Assembly (NCBI GenBank): GCA_021772055.1
Contig: JAETNR010000001.1
Coordinates: 93,205-157,204, forward strand
Origin: Blautia sp.
GTDB lineage: Bacteria > Bacillota > Clostridia > Lachnospirales > Lachnospiraceae
Reading direction: 5' to 3'
DNA length: 64,000 nt
A program made the translations under genes and the position numbers. Below the pieces are notes generated by a model, which saw only the letters and a list, made by a program, of their open reading frames with translations, made no database searches and had not been told where the DNA came from. This document shows positions 44,322-53,137 of this stretch, in pieces; the first letter of the stretch is position 1; the number at the start of each line of letters is the position of its first letter.

Positions 44322-45224
44322 ATGAATACACATTCAAAATTTCGTAATATGAGTGCTGAAGACAAAATTTTTGATGTTGTGAATTTTGTTTTCCTGACAT
44401 TGATCGTGATTGTTGTATTGTACCCTGTACTATACATTATTGCAGCATCATTTTCTGATCCCCAGGCAGTGATCAGCGGCGAGGTTTACATTTTCCCGGT
44501 TCGTCCTACCTTAAGAGGGTATGAAGCCGTATTTAGAAACAAAAAGATTCTTACCGGATTTGCAAACTCCTTCTTTTACCTGATTGTGGGAACGATCCTG
44601 AACCTGGTTATGACTATGCTTTGTGCATATCCTCTTTCCAGAAAAGAATTTAAGGCGCGTAATTTCCTTTCCTTGTTCTTCGTATTTACCATGTACTTCA
44701 GCGGCGGACTTGTTCCTTCTTACATGCTGGTGAACAGCCTGCATTTAACCAATACCCGCTGGGCAATGATCATACCGTCTGCAATGTCTACATACAACAT
44801 GATCATCTGCCGTACTTATATGGTCAACAGTATTCCGGATGAAATGTACGAAGCTGCACAGCTTGACGGATGTACTCCATGGAAATATCTGATCCGTATT
44901 GTTACCCCTCTTTGCAAACCGATCCTGGCTGTTCTGACACTGTATTACGGTGTTGCAAAGTGGAATGACTACTATACTGCAATGCTGTACATTCGTGACG
45001 ATGCACTGCAGCCGCTGACCATTATCATGCGTGAAATTCTGATTCAGAACAAGGTGGATATGACCCAGATTGGTGATGCTTCCAACCTTGCGAAGCTGCA
45101 GGGTATGTCAGAGCTTTTGAAATACTCTACCATCGTTGTAGCTTCCCTTCCGGTTATGCTTCTCTATCCTTTAGTACAGAAGCACCTGGTAAAGGGTGTT
45201 ATGATCGGAGCTGTTAAGGGCTGA
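44322..45224 (+). CDS. Carbohydrate ABC transporter permease (LplC/YtcP-like)
   Basis: The 300-residue protein has six membrane segments and the EAA loop EMYEAAQLDGCTPWKYLIRI. The sequence FVFTMYFSGGLVPSYMLV and the end PLVQKHLVKGVMIGAVKG are typical of the second permease of this system. ATG 44322 has AAGGAGGAG upstream. No ATP-binding gene is present in the operon, so a shared MsmK/UgpC-type ATPase elsewhere is expected. Confidence 0.94.
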   Translation: MNTHSKFRNMSAEDKIFDVVNFVFLTLIVIVVLYPVLYIIAASFSDPQAVISGEVYIFPVRPTLRGYEAVFRNKKILTGFANSFFYLIVGTILNLVMTMLCAYPLSRKEFKARNFLSLFFVFTMYFSGGLVPSYMLVNSLHLTNTRWAMIIPSAMSTYNMIICRTYMVNSIPDEMYEAAQLDGCTPWKYLIRIVTPLCKPILAVLTLYYGVAKWNDYYTAMLYIRDDALQPLTIIMREILIQNKVDMTQIGDASNLAKLQGMSELLKYSTIVVASLPVMLLYPLVQKHLVKGVMIGAVKG

Positions 45225-45233
45225 TGCTTTATA

Positions 45234-45266
45234 GAAAACAGGACCTGCTACGCAGGTCCTGTTTTC
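45234..45266 (+). terminator. Terminator of the carbohydrate ABC operon
   Basis: A perfect 15-bp stem (45234-45248 with 45252-45266) closes on a 3-nt loop, and its right arm ends in GTTTTC. Confidence 0.85.
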
Positions 45267-45287
45267 AATTGAAAAAAGCATTATCTC

Positions 45288-45316
45288 TTGTGCAGATTGT
45301 ACAAATTCGTTATACT
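45288..45316 (+). promoter_or_regulatory. Promoter of the oxidoreductase-uridine phosphorylase pair
   Basis: TTGTGC, a 17-nt spacer and TATACT lie 34 nt before the TTG start. Confidence 0.65.
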
Positions 45317-45350
45317 AAGAGAAAGAAAGCATCTGGAGGTGAAGACAATT

Positions 45351-45947
45351 TTGAAAAAAATACTGGTCATTGATGCCTGTGTCCGCCGCGGGGAATCCAG
45401 GACAAAGAAGCTGCTAGACAGAGCTCTTGAAACATTAAGCAGGCAGCATCCGGACTGGAATTTTGAACTATTGACGCTGATGGACATGGATCTGAAATAC
45501 TGGAATACGGAAAGCCTGATCCAAAGGGATGAGCTTCTCGCCATGAAACAATATGACGCGCCTGTCTTCGCGTTGGGAAGGCAGTTTCAGCAGGCAAAAG
45601 GGATCATTATCGCTGCTCCCTTCTGGGACTTGAGTATTCCGTCTGTCCTGAAAGTGTATATTGAGAATATCTCCGCTGAGGGAATTACTTTTAAAGCCGA
45701 AAAGGACGGGCTGCGGGGAATCTGTAATGGAGCATGGATGCTGTTTCTCACCACAAGAGGAAGTCTCTACGGAGGCACGGATATGGAGCAGGGGAGCACG
45801 TACATGAAGGCGATTTCCCGATTTTTCGGTATCAGGGATTTTTATATGGCAGCGGCCGACGGACTGGATGCTGCAGGGACGGACTGCGCGGCTATTATGC
45901 ATTCTGCCTTGGAACAGGTAGAGAAACTATGCGGACAATTATCTTAA
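45351..45947 (+). CDS. Flavodoxin-fold NAD(P)H-dependent oxidoreductase (AzoR-like)
   Basis: The 198-residue protein starts [22 protein letters not shown], the phosphate-binding part of the flavodoxin-like fold, and has the AzoR mark [17 protein letters not shown] followed by TTRGSLYGG. It should bind FMN and reduce quinones, azo or nitro compounds. The start is TTG 45351, preceded by GGAGGTGA, a full anti-SD match. Uridine phosphorylase follows at 22 nt. The link between the two is unclear. Confidence 0.85.
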   Translation: MKKILVIDACVRRGESRTKKLLDRALETLSRQHPDWNFELLTLMDMDLKYWNTESLIQRDELLAMKQYDAPVFALGRQFQQAKGIIIAAPFWDLSIPSVLKVYIENISAEGITFKAEKDGLRGICNGAWMLFLTTRGSLYGGTDMEQGSTYMKAISRFFGIRDFYMAAADGLDAAGTDCAAIMHSALEQVEKLCGQLS

Positions 45948-45969
45948 AATGAAAGAGAGGAATACGATT

Positions 45970-46743
45970 ATGGTTTATTCAAATGACGGAAAACTTTATC
46001 ACATTCAGGTCGCACCCGGGGAAGTGGGAAAATACGTGATCCTTCCCGGCGATCCAAAGCGCTGTGCATCCATTGCAAAATACTTTGATGATCCCGTTCT
46101 GATTGCAGATAACCGGGAATATGTCACTTATACAGGATATCTGGAAGGCGAAAAAGTAAGCGTAACTTCCACCGGAATCGGCGGACCCTCCGCATCTATT
46201 GCCATGGAAGAACTGGTACAGTGCGGTGCCCATACCTTTGTGCGTGTGGGAACCTGCGGAGGAATGGATCTTCAGGTAAAAGGCGGAGACATTGTGGTAG
46301 CTACAGGTGCCATCCGTATGGAAGGAACCAGTAAAGAGTATGCGCCCATTGAATTTCCGGCAGTAGCAAACCTGGATATAGTCAATGCACTGGCAGCTTC
46401 CGCAAAAGAACAAGGTGCTGTGTGCCATACCGGAATCGTGGAATGCAAAGATTCCTTTTACGGACAGCACAGCCCGGAAACAAAACCGGTAAGCTGCGAG
46501 CTTTTAAATAAATGGGAAGCATGGCTGCGTCTCGGCACACTGGCTTCGGAGATGGAATCTGCGGCACTATTTACAGTGGCAAGCTATCTCCGTGTACGAT
46601 GCGGTTCCGCTTTTCTTGTAGTTGGTAACCAGGAGCGTGCCAAAAAGGGACTTGATAACCCGCAGGTTCACGATACAGACATGGCAGTACGGGTAGGGAT
46701 CGGCGCACTCCGTCGTCTGATCGCGGCTGACAAAGAAAGGTAA
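45970..46743 (+). CDS. udp: Uridine phosphorylase
   Basis: The enzyme splits uridine with phosphate into uracil and ribose 1-phosphate. The 257 residues show the nucleoside phosphorylase NP-I marks [41 protein letters not shown] and [11 protein letters not shown], with the uridine-type [11 protein letters not shown] segment. ATG 45970 has GAGAGG 9 nt upstream and is preferred to 45949. It ends 5 nt from a convergent transporter gene. Confidence 0.93.
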   Translation: MVYSNDGKLYHIQVAPGEVGKYVILPGDPKRCASIAKYFDDPVLIADNREYVTYTGYLEGEKVSVTSTGIGGPSASIAMEELVQCGAHTFVRVGTCGGMDLQVKGGDIVVATGAIRMEGTSKEYAPIEFPAVANLDIVNALAASAKEQGAVCHTGIVECKDSFYGQHSPETKPVSCELLNKWEAWLRLGTLASEMESAALFTVASYLRVRCGSAFLVVGNQERAKKGLDNPQVHDTDMAVRVGIGALRRLIAADKER

Positions 46744-46748
46744 TCCCA

Positions 46749-47183
46749 TCAGCGAACAGAGGAAACTCTGTTGTCCCAGATAATGCCTGCTGCGACAAGA
46801 GCGATCCCACAGATTTTCACAGGATTCAGATTTCCGAATACAAAGGTGTCAAACAGAATTCCGGCAGAAAGCTGCCCTGCCAGAAGCAGAATGGTGGATT
46901 CCATTACCTTTAAGCGGTTCAGGGTGATCATGGAAATGATAAACGCAATGATTCCGAAAGCACCGCCCAGGTACATCCACCAGGGAGCCGCCCCAAAGGA
47001 ATAAAAATCGATACTGCCTTTTTCAGAAACCAGCAAAAGGAGCAAGGATAACAGGGAAGCCACTACATAATTTACTAAAGAGCCGTTATACGTGCCCAGG
47101 ATCTTGGTACAACGGTAATTGATCATCTTGGAAATTACGGTTGCACAGCCATTAATAAAAGCAATGGTTAAAATAAATGACAT
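46749..47183 (-). CDS. DUF606/YdcZ-type small DMT transporter, subunit 1
   Basis: The 144-residue protein has five hydrophobic segments and belongs to the DUF606 (YdcZ) half-size members of the drug/metabolite transporter superfamily: FINGCATVISKMINYR, YVVASLLSLLLLLV, WWMYLGGAFG, LLLAGQLSAGILFD. A second such gene lies just upstream on the same strand, so they probably work as a heterodimer. The substrate is unknown; its place inside a nucleoside locus suggests a base or nucleoside (inference). Confidence 0.85.
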   Translation of the reverse strand: MSFILTIAFINGCATVISKMINYRCTKILGTYNGSLVNYVVASLLSLLLLLVSEKGSIDFYSFGAAPWWMYLGGAFGIIAFIISMITLNRLKVMESTILLLAGQLSAGILFDTFVFGNLNPVKICGIALVAAGIIWDNRVSSVR

Positions 47184-47206
47184 AAAAAACTCCTTTCTGA
47201 CGGGTT

Positions 47207-47629
47207 TCAGGCCAAATTGATCATAATAAGTCCCGCAAGGATCAGAAGAAAGCAGGGAATTCTTTTGGGATTAAACGGAATCTTCGGGACGCCGAACCAG
47301 CCGAAATGGTCGATGACTGCGGAAATCACCATCTGTCCTGTAACGGAAATACAGGTGGTAACGGAAACCCCCAAAGCACCGATACAATAGCTGGAAGTTG
47401 CCACCAGAAAAATTCCAAAAAAGCCTGCAGAATAAAGATACCAGGGCATCCCTGTGATCTTAAGCTTTTCATGGACAAAAAGCTTTATATAAAGGATCAG
47501 AAGCAGCCCGCCTATCACATGAACCACAAGGCTCATGCCGAACATCCCCAGATAATCGGTGATCATGCCATTCAGGCTTGCCATGGCAGACTGACAGGCA
47601 CCTGCGATCAAAGTAAAAAGAGCGTACAT
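47207..47629 (-). CDS. DUF606/YdcZ-type small DMT transporter, subunit 2
   Basis: The 140-residue protein resembles its neighbour (FTLIAGACQSAMASLNGM, SVTTCISVTGQMVISAVIDHFG) with five membrane segments. The ATG at 47629 has AAAGGAGG upstream on the minus strand; an upstream in-frame ATG at 47722 would add an implausible phenylalanine-rich segment. It precedes subunit 1 by 23 nt. Confidence 0.85.
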   Translation of the reverse strand: MYALFTLIAGACQSAMASLNGMITDYLGMFGMSLVVHVIGGLLLILYIKLFVHEKLKITGMPWYLYSAGFFGIFLVATSSYCIGALGVSVTTCISVTGQMVISAVIDHFGWFGVPKIPFNPKRIPCFLLILAGLIMINLA

Positions 47630-47841
47630 GAGAAACCTCCTTTTTTTATTCTGTTCTAATATGACATAGATACGAAAAAATTGCAAGAGCAGGAACGGGA
47701 ATGGAAATAAAAAGGGAAACATATTTTATGAATTTTGAAAAAAGTGTGGAAATTTTTCTGTTTTTATTGTAAAATAAATCTACTTACTAAGGAATTAAAT
47801 ACCCGAAATCAGTATTTTCAAAAAATAGACAGGGGGATGAA

Positions 47842-49254
47842 ATGAAGGCTTGGGAAATGGCGCAGGATATTTTTACCAATGCCAGACCTGTGATTCGAAA
47901 GGAAGAAGAGCAGACCTGGACAGATAATGTAGATGTGTCCTGTTTTTACGATGACAATCTTTCGCTTGACTGGGGAAGTAATGTCCCCGGCTCCGGCGCT
48001 CCGGAAAAGATCATGGTCGCTGCAGTACAGGCTCTCGAGAACCGCGGCTATCGTGTCAGTGAAAAAGGCTACCGGCTTCTTCACGAAGGACTGAAGGCTC
48101 ATGAGGAACATGATTTTGTCAGTCTCCATAAGATTTCGTCTCTCCTTAGGAGAGAACTGGCACAGGCAGAAAAGGATCCGGATTCCGATTACTGGAAGTA
48201 TACATTCTATGAGTCTTTTGCGCAGTATGCTGCTTCGATTACTTTTCCAAAAGCGGAAGCGGTTGATCTGGAAAGCGAAGCTTTTCAGGAACAGATCAGG
48301 GCAGGATGGCTTTCTCAGCTGATCGGCGGAGCCATGGGAACCATGGTGGAGGGCTACACTTACGACAATCTTAAGAATGCCTTCGGGGATGTCCGGGGAT
48401 ACCTTCGGGAGCCGAATACATATAATGACGATATTACCTTTGAGCTGGCATTTTTGGATGCCTTTTCCGAAAAGGGATATGACGTAACTTCCCGGGATAT
48501 CGCACTTTCCTGGGTAGGATTGATTCCCTGCGGATGGTCTGCGGAAGAGATTGCTATCCGAAATATCAAAAACGGTATTTTTCCGCCGCAAAGCGGCATA
48601 TTCCGGAATCCCTTCAATGAATGGATCGGTGCACAGATGCGTGCTGGAGTCTGCGGAATGGCTGCACCGGGAGATCCCGCAATGGCTGCATCTCTTGCCT
48701 GGAGGGACGCAGAGGTGTCCCATGCAAACAACGGAATCCTGGGGGAAGTATTTAATGCAGTGATGACTTCCCTCGCCTTTACGGAAAAGGAGATCCTTAC
48801 GATCATTTCCAAATCCATGGACATGATTCCGAAAGACAGCGAATATTATTCCGTGATCTCTTTCGCATGGGAGTGCTGCAGGAAATACGATACATGGCAG
48901 GAAGCATTAAATATATGCCAGGAGAAATACCGGCGTTACAACTGGATTCATGCATATCCCAATGCATGCTGTGAGATCATTGCACTGTATTACGGGAAGG
49001 GAGACTTCAGGGAAACCCTTCATATCATTACCATGTGCGGAATTGATGTGGACTGCAATGCAGGGATGATTATGCCGGTTCTGGCAATCCAACAGGGAAT
49101 GGGTATCATTCCGGAAGAACTGATTCATCCGGCTTTTGAGAGGCTTGACACCTACATGCGTGGGAAATACCGCTCCATCAGCCTGGAGGAACTGGTTCGT
49201 GATACTTTATCCGGTATAAAAAAAGCACACAAAATAAAGGAGGACAAGAAATGA
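47842..49254 (+). CDS. ADP-ribosylglycohydrolase family protein
   Basis: The 470-residue protein has an N-terminal region of about 150 residues not recognised, then an ARH-type domain: QLIGGAMGTMVEGY, YNDDITFELAFLDA (acidic pair of the first metal site, with Asn for the usual Thr) and DVDCNAGMIMPV (second site). These bind Mg2+ and cleave N- or O-glycosidic bonds to ADP-ribose or related ribosides. Its stop overlaps the start of the nucleoside-type binding protein by 4 nt (ATGA). This suggests a catabolic glycohydrolase acting on an imported riboside rather than on modified protein (inference). Confidence 0.85.
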   Translation: MKAWEMAQDIFTNARPVIRKEEEQTWTDNVDVSCFYDDNLSLDWGSNVPGSGAPEKIMVAAVQALENRGYRVSEKGYRLLHEGLKAHEEHDFVSLHKISSLLRRELAQAEKDPDSDYWKYTFYESFAQYAASITFPKAEAVDLESEAFQEQIRAGWLSQLIGGAMGTMVEGYTYDNLKNAFGDVRGYLREPNTYNDDITFELAFLDAFSEKGYDVTSRDIALSWVGLIPCGWSAEEIAIRNIKNGIFPPQSGIFRNPFNEWIGAQMRAGVCGMAAPGDPAMAASLAWRDAEVSHANNGILGEVFNAVMTSLAFTEKEILTIISKSMDMIPKDSEYYSVISFAWECCRKYDTWQEALNICQEKYRRYNWIHAYPNACCEIIALYYGKGDFRETLHIITMCGIDVDCNAGMIMPVLAIQQGMGIIPEELIHPAFERLDTYMRGKYRSISLEELVRDTLSGIKKAHKIKEDKK

Positions 49255-50375
49255 AAAAAAGAATGTTAGCAGTAACCTTAAGTACTGCAATGGTGGCATC
49301 AATGGGAGCAGTAACAATTCCTGTTCATGCAGAGGAGGGAGAGCCATACAAGGCAGCTTTGCTTTTAAATGGTACTCTCGGCGACAAATCCTTCTATGAT
49401 TCTGCAAACGAAGGACTTACCAGGCTGCAGGAAGAACTCGGTGAGGACAAGTTCACATTTAAGGTAGAGCAGATGGGTGCAACATCCGCTGACGAAGCAA
49501 AATGGGAGCCGACGCTTTATGATTACTGCGACGACGGCTCTTATGATATCATTATTGTTGGTACATACCAGATGCTGGATGCCCTGACCAACGCTTCCGC
49601 TGATTATCCGGATCAGCATTTCATCTACTTTGATGAAGCTTTTGACTTCAGCAATGGCGGAGAAAACGTTTATGACGTTATGTACAAACAGAACGAGGTA
49701 TCCTATCTGGTAGGTGCAGCAGCAGCCATGATGACCACAGACGAAAGCCTTGAAAAAATAGATCCTTCCAACAAGATCATCGGTTTCCTCGGCGGTATGG
49801 AGAACTCTGTTATCAACGACTTCCTGGTAGGTTATATCCAGGGTGCAAAGGATATTGATGAAGAGATCCAGGTTGCCCTTGCCTATGTCGGAAACTTCTA
49901 TGATTCCGCAGCAGCTAAGGATATGGCTCTGACCCAGTACCAGAACGGCGCTGACGTTGGATTTAACGTAGCCGGAAGTGCAGGTCTCGGACAGATCGAG
50001 GCAGCCGTAGATGCAGACAAATACGTATTCGGTGTTGACTCTGACCAGGCTGCTCAGCTTCCTGACTATGCAGCAAACATTCCGACTTCCGCTCTGAAGA
50101 ACGTTGGCAACTCTCTGATCCGTGCCATCAAGCTTGATATGGACGGCGAACTTCCTTATGGACAGCTTGAGTATCTTGGATTTGCTGAAGGCGGCGTTGA
50201 GCTTCTTTCTGATGCACATTATGAAGAAGTTGTTCCGGAAGCAATCCGCACAAAAGTTGCTGAACTTCAGGAAAAGATCACAGCAGGAGAAATCGTTGTT
50301 CCTACCGCTCTCGGTGACAATGCCATGAGCGAAGACGACATCCAGGCCCTGATTGATTCCGTAAAAGTGAAATAA
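49251..50375 (+). CDS. BMP family ABC transporter substrate-binding protein (nucleoside type)
   Basis: The 374-residue protein has a signal peptide (MKKRMLAVTLSTAMVASMGA, likely cut after VHA) and the BMP/PnrA fold: LLLNGTLGDKSFYDSANEGL, FLGGMENSVINDFLVGYIQG and GVDSDQAAQLPDYAANIPTS. BMP proteins bind purine and pyrimidine nucleosides. There is no lipobox cysteine. It overlaps the glycohydrolase gene and precedes the ATPase and two permeases. Confidence 0.92.
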   Translation: MKKRMLAVTLSTAMVASMGAVTIPVHAEEGEPYKAALLLNGTLGDKSFYDSANEGLTRLQEELGEDKFTFKVEQMGATSADEAKWEPTLYDYCDDGSYDIIIVGTYQMLDALTNASADYPDQHFIYFDEAFDFSNGGENVYDVMYKQNEVSYLVGAAAAMMTTDESLEKIDPSNKIIGFLGGMENSVINDFLVGYIQGAKDIDEEIQVALAYVGNFYDSAAAKDMALTQYQNGADVGFNVAGSAGLGQIEAAVDADKYVFGVDSDQAAQLPDYAANIPTSALKNVGNSLIRAIKLDMDGELPYGQLEYLGFAEGGVELLSDAHYEEVVPEAIRTKVAELQEKITAGEIVVPTALGDNAMSEDDIQALIDSVKVK

Positions 50376-50406
50376 GACAGTAAAAATGCATAGCAGCTAA
50401 GGGCTT

Positions 50407-50448
50407 GGAAAATCCAGTTCCGGGTAATGGCCCGGGACTGGATTTTCC
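50407..50448 (+). terminator. Long intercistronic hairpin after the BMP gene
   Basis: An 18-bp stem with one wobble pair (50407-50424 with 50431-50448) and loop TAATGG, followed by only a few T. A second 7-bp hairpin (ACCTGCC/GGCAGGT) lies at 50469-50485. They probably protect the binding-protein mRNA and reduce read-through. Confidence 0.65.
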
Positions 50449-50525
50449 CGTTTACAGGATTGCATAAAACCTGCCAGAGGCAGGTTAGGAAGCTCAAAAT
50501 AAAAAGAGAGACGGGGTGAAGAGAT

Positions 50526-52079
50526 TTGGAAAGTCAAGTCGTATTACAGATGAACCACATCATGAAAATTTACGGCAACGGTGTGGTTGCAAATGAAGAT
50601 GTATCCCTGGAGCTCCGCAAAGGAGAAATCCACGCCCTCCTTGGCGAAAACGGTGCAGGGAAAAGTACCCTGATGAAAGTACTGTTCGGCATTGAGTCCC
50701 CTGACCAGGGAGAGATCATCTTAAACGGAACACCAGTTACGATAAAATCTCCGCAGGATGCCATCAGCAAGGGCATCGGTATGGTACATCAGCACTTTAT
50801 GCTTGTTCCATCCCTTTCTGTTGCAGAAAATATCATTCTCGGCGTAGCACCTAAGAAAGGAATCTTCATTGATATGGATAAGGCAGTGGAATCTGCCCAG
50901 AATATTGCACAAGAATATAATTTTGACATTAATGTAAAAGACAAAGTAGAAGAAATTCCCGTGGGAATCAAACAGAAAGTAGAAATTCTCAAAGCGTTGT
51001 ACCGTGGGGCAGAAATTCTGATCCTGGATGAACCCACCGCTGTTCTGACGCCTCAGGAAACGGATGAATTGTTTGTCCAGCTTATGAAGCTTCGGGAAAA
51101 AGGCCATACCATTATCTTTATTTCCCATAAGCTGGATGAGATCAAGAAGATCTGTGACCGTGCCACCATTATGCGGAACGGCAAAAGCATGGGAACCTAT
51201 GATGTGGCAGATATTACCACACAGGAAATGTCAAAGCTGATGGTAGGCAGGGAGGTATCTTTAACATTTGAGAAAAATGAGCAGCACTTGACAGAGAAGG
51301 TTCTCCTGAAAGTGCGTAATCTTACCATAAACAATTCTCAGGGTGTCTTAAAGGTAGACGATCTTTCCTTTGACGTAAAGGGAGGAGAAATCCTTGGAAT
51401 TGCCGGGGTAGAAGGAAACGGACAAACAGAGCTGATCGACACCCTGACGGGCATCAATAAAAAGTACAAAGGTGTCATTGAAATGAAAGGGAAAGATATT
51501 GCCAATGCTTCCATTGATGATATCCGCTCCCTGAATCTTGCCCATATTCCGGAGGACCGCATGACCTCAGGATGTGCCAAAAACTTAAGTATCCAGGAAA
51601 ACCTGTTTTCCAATCAGTACAAAAAGCACCGGTATTCCGGCAGGCTGATGCTGAAGCAGAAAGCCATTGAAAAACGCAGCGATGAATTGATCAAAGAATT
51701 TCTTATCAAATGCAGGTCCAGGAAGCAGAATGTAGGAATGCTTTCCGGCGGTAATATCCAGAAGGTAATCGTAGCCAGGGAGTTCTCTACCTATCCGGAT
51801 ATTATCATAGCCAACCAGCCTACACGAGGCATTGATGTAGGAGCTGCTGCATTTATCCGGCAGCGTCTTCTGGAATTCCGTGATGCAGGCTGCGCAATTG
51901 TTCTGGTTTCAGCAGACCTGACAGAGATTTTCTCTTTGAGTGACCGCCTGGCAGTCATGTACAAAGGAAAATTTGCCGGTTTCTTTAATGATGTGGCGCA
52001 TGTAACAGAAGATGAACTTGGCCAGCATATGCTTGGTATCAAGAGAGATGAAGTATTGGAGGGAGTTCTGTATGAATAG
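50526..52079 (+). CDS. ABC transporter ATP-binding protein, nucleoside (NupO/RbsA-like)
   Basis: The 517 residues hold two ABC domains. The first has LLGENGAGKSTLMKVL, Q-loop HQHFM and ILDEPTAVLTPQE; the second has GIAGVEGNGQTELIDTLTG, LSGGNIQKVIVAREF and Walker B IIANQPTRGID. The second domain's degenerate Walker A (GVEGNGQTE) is normal for this family. It powers nucleoside uptake with the two permeases. The start is TTG 50526 with GGGGTGA upstream. Its end overlaps the first permease by 8 nt. Confidence 0.93.
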   Translation: MESQVVLQMNHIMKIYGNGVVANEDVSLELRKGEIHALLGENGAGKSTLMKVLFGIESPDQGEIILNGTPVTIKSPQDAISKGIGMVHQHFMLVPSLSVAENIILGVAPKKGIFIDMDKAVESAQNIAQEYNFDINVKDKVEEIPVGIKQKVEILKALYRGAEILILDEPTAVLTPQETDELFVQLMKLREKGHTIIFISHKLDEIKKICDRATIMRNGKSMGTYDVADITTQEMSKLMVGREVSLTFEKNEQHLTEKVLLKVRNLTINNSQGVLKVDDLSFDVKGGEILGIAGVEGNGQTELIDTLTGINKKYKGVIEMKGKDIANASIDDIRSLNLAHIPEDRMTSGCAKNLSIQENLFSNQYKKHRYSGRLMLKQKAIEKRSDELIKEFLIKCRSRKQNVGMLSGGNIQKVIVAREFSTYPDIIIANQPTRGIDVGAAAFIRQRLLEFRDAGCAIVLVSADLTEIFSLSDRLAVMYKGKFAGFFNDVAHVTEDELGQHMLGIKRDEVLEGVLYE

Positions 52080-53136
52080 TGCAAAAAGATTCGATGCTTT
52101 GCGGACAGTTCTTTCCGTCCTGATCGCCCTTGCCATTTCTTTTGTCATTATTTTTTTGGTAAGCGAACAGCCCGTAGAAGCGATTAAATTTTTACTTGTG
52201 GGACCGCTGACCAGCAAACGGAATATGGGAAATGTGATAGAATCCATGATTCCGCTCATTTTTACAGGAACCGGTGTCTGCATTATGTTTTCCGCAAATC
52301 AGATCAACCTTTCCGGTGAGGGTGCTTTTCATGTAGGCGGCCTTATTGCATCCTGCGTTGCCATTCAGATGTCTGCAAGGGTGATTTCTCCCATTACGGC
52401 ACTTTTGTGCGCAGGTATCGTAGGCGCTGTTTTTACGGCGATCCCTGCAATTATGAAGATTACCACCACTGCTGACGAAATGGTATCCTCCCTGATGATC
52501 AACTATCTGGCACTGTATTTTGGAAACTACATGCTGAATAATGTCATCGGCGATCCCAAGGCCAGTGCCGCATCTTATAAGCTTACAGAAGCTTCCAAGC
52601 TTCCTGTGCTTCTTGATGGCACACGTGTACACCTGGGAATTATCATTGCCATTGCAGTGGCAGTTCTTGGATATATCTTTCTTTACAGAACCAAGATCGG
52701 CTATGAGCTCCGGCTCACCGGTGAAAACGAAGAATTTGCCAAATATTCCGGCATCAGCATTGTGAAGGTCATCCTGATTTCCCAGCTTCTGGGCGGTTTT
52801 GTGGCAGGCCTTGGCGGCGGTGTGGAAATGCTCAGCCCCATCTATGCAAGATTTACCTGGACCTCCCTTCTGGGATACGGCTGGGATGCGATCATTATCT
52901 GCACCCTTTCCAAAAAGAATCCTCTGTATACACCATTTGCCGCATTATTCCTTGCCTACTTAAGAACCGGTGCTTCCATTATGGCCAGAAGAACGGATGT
53001 TACACTGGAAATCGTCCAGATCACCCAGGGCATCATCATCCTGCTTGTGGTTGCAGAACAGTTCCTGAGCAGGTACAAACACAAACTCATTGCCAAAGAA
53101 GCGAAGGCAGCATTAAAAGAAGAGGAGGCGGCTTAA
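52072..53136 (+). CDS. Nucleoside ABC transporter permease 1 (NupP-like)
   Basis: The 354-residue integral membrane protein belongs to the branched-chain/ribose permease superfamily, BMP-linked branch: MIPLIFTGTGVCIMFSANQINLSGEGAFHVGG, shown in part as FSANQINLSGEG, and LRLTGENEEFAKYSGISI. It pairs with the following permease. ATG 52072 lies inside the ATPase gene end, with GGAGGG upstream. The next gene starts 1 nt after its stop. Confidence 0.93.
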   Translation: MNSAKRFDALRTVLSVLIALAISFVIIFLVSEQPVEAIKFLLVGPLTSKRNMGNVIESMIPLIFTGTGVCIMFSANQINLSGEGAFHVGGLIASCVAIQMSARVISPITALLCAGIVGAVFTAIPAIMKITTTADEMVSSLMINYLALYFGNYMLNNVIGDPKASAASYKLTEASKLPVLLDGTRVHLGIIIAIAVAVLGYIFLYRTKIGYELRLTGENEEFAKYSGISIVKVILISQLLGGFVAGLGGGVEMLSPIYARFTWTSLLGYGWDAIIICTLSKKNPLYTPFAALFLAYLRTGASIMARRTDVTLEIVQITQGIIILLVVAEQFLSRYKHKLIAKEAKAALKEEEAA

Positions 53137-53137
53137 T

